Shown here piece by piece: positions 1 through 5,491 of a stretch of 6,264 nt of DNA. The DNA comes from Dehalococcoidia bacterium (lineage in GTDB: Bacteria > Chloroflexota > Dehalococcoidia > Lucifugimonadales > UBA3495). Location of the stretch: the NCBI GenBank assembly GCA_022823105.1, contig JAJDXU010000283.1, positions 1 to 6,264 of the forward strand. The letters are read 5' to 3'. Under the pieces are notes generated by a model. The model had not been told where the DNA came from and ran no database searches. It saw only the letters and a list, made by a program, of their open reading frames with translations. Position numbers and translations under genes: made by a program. Each line of letters opens with the position of its first letter. Position 1 is the first letter of the stretch.

Positions 1-378
1 CTCCACCATTGCCTCCGACAAGCATTTTCAGCGACAGAATTGGTGATGCCAGCCTACAGCGAGGAGGAATAGGCCGCTAGCGAAATGATGCTGTCGCCGT
101 TGGTTCGGCGACAACGGCCACCCGGACGGTGCGGTAGCCGGTTTCATTTTCAGCACGCCACATTCACCTCAACTGCACCCTTTGGCGCCGTTTTCGCTCG
201 AAACCGGGCACGATGCCGCCAGATGGCAACCCGACATCAGCGACCCGCCGAGTTTTCAAGCAACCAGCCTTGCGGGCCCAATGAACACCCAATAAACTGA
301 TCCGGCGAACAACGAGACCAACTCCCCAACCAGCAAACTTTTGCCAGACGACGCGAACGCCCCCACTCCCTCGTCTGC
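1..378. other. Left-edge region without a supportable gene
   Basis: I see no convincing coding sequence here on either strand. A plus-strand open frame from 85 to 300 is rich in Arg, Pro and Cys with no recognisable domain. The GAGGAGG at 60-66 is about 18 bases from its ATG, too far to serve it. The region holds an 8-bp hairpin at 92-113 (listed separately). The minus-strand frames are open for short stretches, and one looks faintly like a transposase helix-turn-helix further right (see findings). The segment may be intergenic DNA with decayed insertion-sequence material, but no terminal repeats or target duplication can be pointed out. Confidence 0.5.
92..113. repeat. 8-bp hairpin-forming inverted repeat
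   Basis: TGTCGCCG (92-99) and CGGCGACA (106-113) are perfect reverse complements around a six-base TTGGTT loop. The stem is GC-rich and would be stable as RNA or in single-stranded DNA. Neither side is followed by a T-run, so it is not a standard intrinsic terminator in either direction. It could be a terminator of atypical form for a gene outside the window, or a transposon-end structure. Confidence 0.6.
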
Positions 379-381
379 GTG

Positions 382-1038
382 ATGGAGGCGCTGACGTTGA
401 CGCCAGCGTGCGGCGCGGTAGAGACTGGCAACGAAACTCTCGGAAGGCAAGACTCCTTTCCGACGCCGGACCGGTCGCAGGTCCAGGTCATCGATGATGC
501 GACACACGCCGGCCTGACTGACGCCTACGTCATCTGCGGGTACCAGCAAGGCTACGCCCATATGCGCGCTGCAGCTTGGTTCTCAGCCATCGCGGCCTAC
601 GACGAGGCCATCCGCATCCAACCCGAGGTCTCCGACCTCTACGAGGCCCGTGGCACGGCGTATATGTACGCCGGCCGGCATGACCAGGCACTGATGGACT
701 ACAGCAACGGTATCGAACTGAATCCCAACGACGCTGGCCACTGGCGCCGACGGGCGCACGCCTACACCATCGCGCCGACGCCTCAACCAGAAAGAGGCAT
801 TGAGGACGCGACCCGAGCAATCGGATTGGGTCCCGACCACCACATGGGCTACGCCCACCCCGTCGTCGCCTACACCCGACTGCCGACGCCGGAACGGGAC
901 AACGCCCTCGCCGACATGGACCGGCACATCGAACTGTTCGAGGGTCACGACCCCGAAGCGTACCGAATGCGCGCACGGATCCACGAAAACCTCGGCAACC
1001 ATGAGGCAGCCGAACGGGACCGAAGGTTGGCCCGCTGA
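382..1038 (+). CDS. TPR-repeat protein, start uncertain
   Basis: This encodes a soluble tetratricopeptide-repeat protein of 218 residues. TPR arrays are helical scaffolds for protein-protein contacts; no catalytic domain is visible. Degenerate 34-residue repeats lie at about residues 48-81, 84-117, 118-151 and 154-187, with a last half-repeat at 190-217. The second is the clearest: an LYEARGTAYMYAGRHDQALMDY core ending in ELNPND. There is no signal peptide or membrane segment. The start is weak: GTG at 379 and ATG at 382 are adjacent, neither has a Shine-Dalgarno sequence, and the frame is open back to a stop at 298-300. The first 45 residues are low in recognisable structure and overlap a possible decayed minus-strand element. 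The true start could therefore be further in (for example ATG 562), or the gene could be a 5'-truncated copy. It shares the TPR theme with the lipoprotein at 2970 but lacks export signals. Confidence 0.7.
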   Translation: MEALTLTPACGAVETGNETLGRQDSFPTPDRSQVQVIDDATHAGLTDAYVICGYQQGYAHMRAAAWFSAIAAYDEAIRIQPEVSDLYEARGTAYMYAGRHDQALMDYSNGIELNPNDAGHWRRRAHAYTIAPTPQPERGIEDATRAIGLGPDHHMGYAHPVVAYTRLPTPERDNALADMDRHIELFEGHDPEAYRMRARIHENLGNHEAAERDRRLAR

Positions 1039-1070
1039 CGGCACCATAGCCGGCGGAGTTCAAGCCGTCA
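1036..1070 (+). repeat. Inverted repeat overlapping the TPR gene stop
   Basis: TGACGGC (1036-1042, including the stop codon) is the exact reverse complement of GCCGTCA (1064-1070). The 21-base loop itself contains GCCGGC. It sits where a terminator would be expected between the TPR gene and the Uma2 gene, but there is no T-run after it. A terminator role is therefore only possible. Confidence 0.35.
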
Positions 1071-1110
1071 TCCTGACACGACAGCCCACTCAGCCGCCAG
1101 CCGTCCGGCG

Positions 1111-1116
1111 TATAAT
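1111..1116 (+). promoter_or_regulatory. Candidate -10 element for the Uma2 gene
   Basis: A perfect TATAAT stands out in GC-rich surroundings, 60 bases before the ATG at 1177, so a transcript would start near 1123. The matching -35 window (1087-1094) has no good TTGACA-like hexamer and there is no extended -10 TG. The promoter is thus supported mainly by its -10 box. Confidence 0.45.
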
Positions 1117-1176
1117 CGGGCCAACCCTCCGATACCACCGCCGGAAGGCCCAGCACGTCAATCCCCAGAGGTCCAC

Positions 1177-1971
1177 ATGACCACCGCCGACGCCAAAACC
1201 ACCAAATCCCCCGGCCGTTTCCGACTGCCGGACCCGCCCCGGCGCGAGCCCGACGAGATGACCCAGTTCGACCAACTGTCCAAGAGCGGCAACACCTACC
1301 ACCTCGCTCGGCACCTCGGCAACCCTGATACCACCCTGGTGGAAGCCGACCGCTGGATGATTGCCCATCCCAGCGAAGACCGTACCAGAGCACGCCGCCC
1401 TGACCTCATGGTCGCGTTTGACGTCGCTCCCGCCGACTACCAGGCGAGCAACGGGTACATCGTCTCGGAGCAGGGCAAACCGCCGGACTTGGTGCTGGAA
1501 GTCGCCTCGGAAAGCACGGCAAGCATTGACGTAGGCGCGAAACGGGACGACTACGCCGCCCTCGGCATCCTCGAATACTGGCGTTTTGACAAAACGGGCG
1601 AATTCTACGGCGCCAGGCTGGCCGGAGACCGGCTGGTGGACGGCGCCTACCAACCCATCCCGATTGATGAACTGGACGACGACGCCCTCCAGGGGTACAG
1701 CGCTGTCCTGGTCCTGATCCTCCGATGGGAACAAGGACAGCTGGGCTGGTACGACCCCGTGACGGAGCAGCACATCGCCACCTTAGACACCGAACGCGCC
1801 CGCGCCGACAGCGAACACTCGGGGCGCATCGCCGCCGAAGCCCGTGCGGAGAACGAACGCGCCCGCGCCGATGGCGAGCGTCAAGCCCGCGTCGCTGCCG
1901 AAGCGCGTGCGGAAAACGCCGAAGCCCGCATTCGCGAACTGGAGAAGCGTCTTCAACAGCAGGGCTCATGA
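1177..1971 (+). CDS. Uma2-family (DUF820) PD-(D/E)XK endonuclease-like protein
   Basis: This 264-residue protein belongs by pattern to the Uma2/DUF820 family, which has a PD-(D/E)XK nuclease fold and mostly unproven function. Visible hallmarks are RRPDLMVA (candidate acidic residue D76), PPDLVLEVASES (E108, the family's LVxEVxSxS strand), and GAKRDDYAALGILEYWRFD (K122 and the GxxEYWxxD strand, about residues 120-138). The fold covers about residues 25-195. Residues 203-262 form an Ala/Arg/Glu-rich coiled coil that ends in RELEKRLQQQ and includes two 21-residue repeats; coiled-coil tails are common on Uma2 proteins of cyanobacteria and Chloroflexota. The start is supported by AGAGG at 1167-1171, five bases before ATG. 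There is no signal peptide, so it should be cytoplasmic. The next gene begins 83 bases downstream. Uma2 genes often occur in many copies per genome without fixed partners, so the neighbours say little about its role. Nuclease activity is inferred from the family only. Confidence 0.88.
   Translation: MTTADAKTTKSPGRFRLPDPPRREPDEMTQFDQLSKSGNTYHLARHLGNPDTTLVEADRWMIAHPSEDRTRARRPDLMVAFDVAPADYQASNGYIVSEQGKPPDLVLEVASESTASIDVGAKRDDYAALGILEYWRFDKTGEFYGARLAGDRLVDGAYQPIPIDELDDDALQGYSAVLVLILRWEQGQLGWYDPVTEQHIATLDTERARADSEHSGRIAAEARAENERARADGERQARVAAEARAENAEARIRELEKRLQQQGS
1792..1917 (+). repeat. Two tandem 63-bp units encoding coiled-coil repeats
   Basis: Bases 1792-1854 and 1855-1917 are adjacent 63-bp copies inside the Uma2 gene, encoding residues 206-226 and 227-247. 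Both begin ERARAD and end AAEARAEN; the middles differ at a handful of positions (SEHSGRI against GERQARV). Twenty-one residues is exactly three heptads, so adding or losing a unit lengthens the coil without breaking its register. Confidence 0.8.
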
Positions 1972-1985
1972 AAGCTCCCGTACTC

Positions 1986-2011
1986 GTGTCAGAAGTGTCA
2001 CCAGTTGACAC
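1986..2011. promoter_or_regulatory. GTGTCA repeats forming an operator-like palindrome
   Basis: GTGTCA occurs at 1986-1991 and 1995-2000, and its reverse complement TGACAC at 2006-2011. The last two make a perfect 6+6 dyad with a five-base centre, GTGTCACCAGTTGACAC. The dyad overlaps a consensus TTGACA (2005-2010), but no TATAAT-like box lies 16-18 bases further on. The cluster sits 43 bases before the 108-residue gene. A dimeric repressor site over a -35 element is a reasonable reading; a small hairpin in the transcript is the alternative. Confidence 0.35.
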
Positions 2012-2053
2012 CGGACTGACTTCGCCAGCCAAGGCATTTCGCTGCGAAAAGGC

Positions 2054-2380
2054 ATGGAGAGTATGAACCAGACTCACGTTATTACAATCACGGGAACCCG
2101 TATCGGGTGGGCGGAAGTGTCCCCGGACAGCGAATTGCTGCCTGGCATCATAGTAACGACGACGAACCGGCAGACGGCCGATCAGCCAGAGCGGTTCTCG
2201 AACTCCCTGCTGGGCCTGGACTCGCGAGGTGCTCTGATCTACCAGATCGACGCTGATGAACGGCAGTTGCGGGAAGCCATCGAACTCGTTCCCGCTGGCG
2301 CCGAAGCCGAATTCCGCGTAACGATCCAGGACCAAGGCCGCCTGCGACTGGAGCGCATAGTACTGACCTCTACATCGTAA
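2054..2380 (+). CDS. Hypothetical 108-residue protein
   Basis: I do not recognise this small acidic protein. It has no signal peptide, membrane segment or cysteines. The N-terminal half looks strand-rich (VITITGTRIGWAEV, then a PGIIVTTTN segment). It is followed by LLGLDSRGALIYQIDADERQLREAIELVPAGAE, a strand and helix, and ends in two likely strands, AEFRVTIQDQG and RLRLERIVLTS. This suggests one compact alpha/beta or beta-sandwich domain. The start is ambiguous. ATG 2054 has AAAAGG ending one base upstream, whereas ATG 2063 has AAGG about ten bases upstream, a more usual spacing and giving a 105-residue product. Codon use resembles the flanking genes, and the frame ends cleanly at TAA. It lies 83 bases after the Uma2 gene on the same strand; co-transcription is possible, but the GTGTCA cluster suggests separate control. 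Confidence 0.6.
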   Translation: MESMNQTHVITITGTRIGWAEVSPDSELLPGIIVTTTNRQTADQPERFSNSLLGLDSRGALIYQIDADERQLREAIELVPAGAEAEFRVTIQDQGRLRLERIVLTSTS

Positions 2381-2780
2381 TTTTTCGGTGGTCTTTCCGT
2401 CCCTACGGTGATCCATCCTCACCAATGACATCCAAGCAGTAGCACACCGAATCCCGCTCCCGAGCGCGTCGTGATGGCCAGCGGCACTCTAGGCAAGTCC
2501 ATCTGGCACGGCCCACCATCCCAACGGGGCACGATCCCAGCAGGGTTCCCATGAACCGACGCGCAACTCCAGGCGTATTAATGGCAAGTCTCCGATGGCG
2601 CAACCAGCTTAGTCCAACACCGCATGGCGTGTTCCCCATACCAAACCCACGCTCACGATAAGCAGCAAAATCGGTAGCCAGATCGCCTACCTGTTTCGCA
2701 CCAAAGCAACGCAGGAAAACCGCCGGCATACGGCGTAACCTCACACCGCGACTCACGCGCCTCCCACCGCCTGACCCGTC
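2381..2780. other. 400-base stretch with no supportable gene
   Basis: No plus-strand frame here looks coding. On the minus strand a frame from ATG 2729 down to a stop at 2403 (108 codons) has GAGG nine bases upstream. However, its codons lack the G/C-ending bias of the neighbouring genes, its product is Arg/Cys/Gly-rich, and I recognise no domain. I see no terminator with a T-run after the gene ending at 2380, and no long repeat. It may be decayed coding DNA. Confidence 0.45.
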
Positions 2781-2782
2781 AC

Positions 2783-2811
2783 TTGACGCGCCAATAGCGT
2801 GGCGGTAGGCT
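2783..2811 (+). promoter_or_regulatory. Sigma-70-type promoter of the TPR lipoprotein gene
   Basis: TTGACG (2783-2788) and TAGGCT (2806-2811) are separated by exactly 17 bases, a near-consensus housekeeping promoter for a GC-rich genome. The expected start, about seven bases after the -10 box, is G2818. That base is also the first of the long inverted repeat in the leader. The 5' untranslated region would be about 152 bases. Confidence 0.65.
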
Positions 2812-2817
2812 GGCCGC

Positions 2818-2969
2818 GCGAGAACTGGGAATCCGCCCACAAACGGCCCGCTGCGGGTCCACTGGGCGTGGATGTGTACGGGTAGGCACTACGTGCCTCC
2901 TCACGGCGTCCACGCTTGTGGATTCGCAGTTCTCGCAGATTGCCTATCCCGGATCCGTGAGGAGGTTCC
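2818..2969 (+). ncRNA. Structured 5' leader, candidate translational RNA switch
   Basis: The leader can fold into a three-way junction. Stem P1 pairs GCGAGAACTG (2818-2827) with CAGTTCTCGC (2927-2936). After a G/G mismatch it continues with GAATCC/GGATTC (2829-2834 with 2920-2925) and ACAA/TTGT (2839-2842 with 2916-2919). Stem P2 is a short hairpin at 2845-2859 (core CCCG-CTG-CGGG). Stem P3 pairs GCGTGGA (2866-2872) with TCCACGC (2909-2915) and is capped by AGGCAC-TAC-GTGCCT (2884-2898). CCTCCTCACGG (2896-2906), on the 3' side of P3, is an exact 11-base complement of CCGTGAGGAGG (2955-2965), which contains the ribosome binding site. P3 and this anti-SD helix exclude each other, so the RNA can expose or hide the start of translation. 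No T-run follows, so control at translation is more likely than termination. I do not recognise the core of a known riboswitch; ligand, temperature or protein control are all open. Confidence 0.6.
2959..2965 (+). promoter_or_regulatory. Strong, sequesterable Shine-Dalgarno site
   Basis: GAGGAGG lies four bases before ATG 2970, the best ribosome binding site in the window. It fixes the lipoprotein start at 2970 despite the unusually long N-terminal segment. All seven bases fall within the stretch complementary to 2896-2906 in the leader. Confidence 0.8.
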
Positions 2970-5249
2970 ATGTTGAAGCATCTGCCAGGGGTCGGCCCAG
3001 CGCCAAACCGCGCCACCCTTCCCGCCACCGAAGGCCGCACCGGCAAGCACGCACTGCTAGGGTGGCTGTCCGATTTCAAACTGGAGCCCTTTCCCAGAGC
3101 TAAGCGCGTTCGCCGCAGGGTTCTGCTGCCAATGGTCGCGGCCGCCCTAATCTCGACCACCACAGTGGCGGCATGCGGCTCGGAGGAAACCGCTTCCGAG
3201 CCTGCCGAGGAAAGGCCGGCCACCCAAACCAGGGACAGAACCGACCCAGCACCTTCGGGGAGCGCCGCCAGGAACGTCACTGCGGACGCCGCCACTCCCA
3301 CCAACAGCCGCCAGTCGGCAAACGCCGGCAGTCCAGGATCCACTGGCTCCAGCACGCCGCCTCAAGCCAGCAGATCGGAACCGACGGAAGCGCCCACGAC
3401 ACCAGCCGCGAGCAGGCAGAGCGGCCAAGCCGAACAACCGGCGCCCACGGGCGAGCAACGCCAACACGCGGAAGATCTCTACCTGGAAGCCGAGCTGTAT
3501 TTGCTGAACCAAAGGTTCCACCGTGCGGCGCACTCTCTTGATCAGGCCATCGCCAACAACCCCAACCTGGCCGAGGCGTACACGCTGCGCGGCTTCACCC
3601 GCATCATGTTGCGGGACCACGACGGCGCCATGCAGGACTTCGACAAGGCGTTGGCGATGGGAGCGGAAAACGCCGGCCGTGCCCACGCGTTTCGGTCCTA
3701 CGCGCACAGCGAGATGGGGAACTACGAAGACGCGCTCGCGGACGCCAAGACGGCTCGGGAGATGATCCACCACGAGGACCAGTTCGCGCGTGCGGACGCC
3801 GACCTCGCCCACTTCACGGCCCTCTACCGTTCGGGAGACTACGCCACCATCGACACCTACGGCCTCCAGCGGTTGCCCCAAGGCTCAACCCACGAGCTCA
3901 ACCAGAACCTCGCGCCCTACGGACTGGTCAAGCTCTACGATCACGCCGACGTGCACCGGAACATCGAGACCATCATTGAAGCGGACACGCATCTCCTCCT
4001 CAACCCAGACGACGCCAATTTCCTCCGCAACCGGTACCTCGCCCACCGCGACCTGCGGTGGCACAAAAAAGCCCTGGAGGACTTGAGCAAGATCATCGAA
4101 GTAACCGAAGAGGACCGCAGGGCCAGCCTCTACGTCCAGAGGGCGAGGACATGGGCCCAGATCGGCGACTACGAAGCCATCGTCCAGCACGCGGAGGACC
4201 TCGAACCCAGCCGAGACATCGAGGCCGGAGCCCTGCTGGCAATCTCCTACTGGAACCTCGGAGACGTTCAAAAGGCGACCGACACCATCAACGGGTTCGA
4301 CTACAGCGACCCCACGGCGCTCTTCTATTGGGACGAGAATTATCCACCCACAAACGCCAACGACCTCAACTCGAACTACTCCAGCGAGATCACGGCACAC
4401 CTGGCAATCAAAGGAGCGCTCCTCGCCGTCCAGGGGCAGCTCGAAGAAGGCCTGAAGTACCTGAACATACCTGCCTGCAACGACAGGATCATCGCCGCCG
4501 CCGATGACGTACCAATTGCCTGGAACCCAGGATACGGCGGTGAGCAACCCCTCCACATCATCGCCTCGCAACTGGCGGGCTCGTGGTTCGATGCCAAGCG
4601 GTACGAGCGCCAGTGGGCGGAAATGAGCCAGGCCAGGGCAATGTGGGAATGGTGCGACTACCCAGATGAACTCACCGCCGACCCGGAAGCCGGCATGTGG
4701 ACGACGATGGCTTTGCCTTCCCACGTAAGTCAGCCGAACCCGCCGTTCCCGACACGCGTTTCCTACAACTCCCGCGTCAGCCATCCGAACTTCTTCGATC
4801 CCATCGTCATATCGTCGGACCACCCCGACCTGCGCCACTACATGGCCACCTGGGCCCAGCTTGGGTTGCCGTACTCCTCCGCCATCGACATGCTGCGCGA
4901 CATCGACCAGGCGATTGAACTCGGCGCCGACAACCCGAACGCCCACCGCATCAAAGCGGAGACCCATCTGGCCTGGGCATTGGGACGGAACCCCATACAC
5001 CGCCCCGACAGCGAAGAACGACAGGCGTGGATCGAACACCATTACGACCAGGCGGTCGACGCCTACGCCGCCTACGAATCTCTCGCCTCACCCCTGCGGT
5101 GGGAGGCAGCCAGGTATCACTTCGCACGCGGCAAAGTGCTGGGCCGGCTGGAGAGAAAGCAAGAGGCGCAATCCGCCTACCAGCAGGCGTTCCAGCAAGG
5201 ATTCAGCGAAGAGGCCGTTAAGCAAGCCCTCATGGAACTCAATCGGTAA
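2970..5249 (+). CDS. TPR-repeat lipoprotein
   Basis: This encodes a 759-residue exported lipoprotein with many TPR repeats. A basic stretch (AKRVRRR, 44-50) and a hydrophobic stretch (51-68) lead to a lipobox VAAC. Cys69 is the predicted lipidation site, so the mature protein should be tethered to the outer face of the membrane. Residues 70-161 are a Pro/Ser/Thr/Ala/Gln-rich flexible linker. TPR units follow at about 166-199, 200-233 and 237-270, then about 349-382, 382-416 and 417-445. A less regular block runs to about 630. C-terminal TPR-like helices lie at about 638-675 and 690-755. TPRs bind protein partners; no enzyme domain is visible and the partner is unknown. The start rests on the strong GAGGAGG before ATG 2970. 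It leaves 46 residues before the signal peptide core, an unusually long n-region, but no ATG, GTG or TTG in frame lies closer upstream of the hydrophobic core. The gene has its own promoter and a switch-like RNA leader. The downstream gene is 242 bases away. Confidence 0.85.
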   Translation: MLKHLPGVGPAPNRATLPATEGRTGKHALLGWLSDFKLEPFPRAKRVRRRVLLPMVAAALISTTTVAACGSEETASEPAEERPATQTRDRTDPAPSGSAARNVTADAATPTNSRQSANAGSPGSTGSSTPPQASRSEPTEAPTTPAASRQSGQAEQPAPTGEQRQHAEDLYLEAELYLLNQRFHRAAHSLDQAIANNPNLAEAYTLRGFTRIMLRDHDGAMQDFDKALAMGAENAGRAHAFRSYAHSEMGNYEDALADAKTAREMIHHEDQFARADADLAHFTALYRSGDYATIDTYGLQRLPQGSTHELNQNLAPYGLVKLYDHADVHRNIETIIEADTHLLLNPDDANFLRNRYLAHRDLRWHKKALEDLSKIIEVTEEDRRASLYVQRARTWAQIGDYEAIVQHAEDLEPSRDIEAGALLAISYWNLGDVQKATDTINGFDYSDPTALFYWDENYPPTNANDLNSNYSSEITAHLAIKGALLAVQGQLEEGLKYLNIPACNDRIIAAADDVPIAWNPGYGGEQPLHIIASQLAGSWFDAKRYERQWAEMSQARAMWEWCDYPDELTADPEAGMWTTMALPSHVSQPNPPFPTRVSYNSRVSHPNFFDPIVISSDHPDLRHYMATWAQLGLPYSSAIDMLRDIDQAIELGADNPNAHRIKAETHLAWALGRNPIHRPDSEERQAWIEHHYDQAVDAYAAYESLASPLRWEAARYHFARGKVLGRLERKQEAQSAYQQAFQQGFSEEAVKQALMELNR

Positions 5250-5491
5250 CGGTCTCGAAGAAGCATCCCCAGGTGGGCCAGTCACGCTTGGCGCGGTCCA
5301 TTCGGGCGCGATGTCGCTACGCAGCCTGCGTTTCCGCGCCAGCACCGCCCGGACGACGCCGGTCCAGTCGCGGACCCATCGTACGGCGCGCCGTGGAAAA
5401 CATCGAAACCTGGTTGCCCGACCTTCACCGCCGCAAGCGGGGCAATTGTCATATTGGTAACCGGCAACGATCTGTCTCAGGAGGCGGCTTC

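Noticed and set aside
1..56. Minus-strand gene leaving the left edge (GGAGG at 16-12, then ATG 9-7 or GTG 6-4; TAGGCT at 56-51)
   Set aside because: Only two or three codons are visible and no -35 box matches the TAGGCT, so it cannot be supported from this window.
137..223. Minus-strand peptide with ENETGYRTVRVA, reminiscent of the C-terminal end of sulfatase-modifying-factor-type domains
   Set aside because: It is far too short for a domain call and the upstream frame has a stop nine codons earlier; probably chance.
85..300. Plus-strand open frame of 71 codons near the left edge
   Set aside because: The GAGGAGG upstream is about 18 bases from the ATG, composition is Arg/Pro/Cys-rich without a domain, and no codon pattern like the real genes is seen.
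1406..2431. Long minus-strand frame across the Uma2 gene and the 108-residue gene
   Set aside because: It is Arg-rich and low in structure, opposite two better-supported plus-strand genes; a shadow of their GC-rich codon use.
3885..5042. Long minus-strand frame of 385 codons opposite the lipoprotein
   Set aside because: It is a mirror of the plus-strand codons (Val/Gly-rich) with no domain, and the plus strand has clear TPRs, a lipobox and a strong ribosome binding site.
4990..5300. Search for a terminator after the lipoprotein gene (CCC-AGGT-GGG near 5270)
   Set aside because: The stem is only three base pairs with no T-run.
5383..5394. 12-bp perfect palindrome ACGGCGCGCCGT
   Set aside because: In GC-rich DNA such a short palindrome arises readily by chance, and nothing around it suggests a binding site or attachment site.
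5250..5460. Minus-strand frame with YQYDNCPACGG, like a zinc-ribbon knuckle
   Set aside because: A single CxxC pair in an otherwise Arg-rich frame that runs into the lipoprotein gene; no second pair, no start with a ribosome binding site.
5273..5491. Upstream extension of the 229-residue protein to ATG 5273
   Set aside because: The extra 73 residues are Arg/Ala/Pro-rich with no ribosome binding site, whereas ATG 5492 has AGGAGG seven bases upstream.
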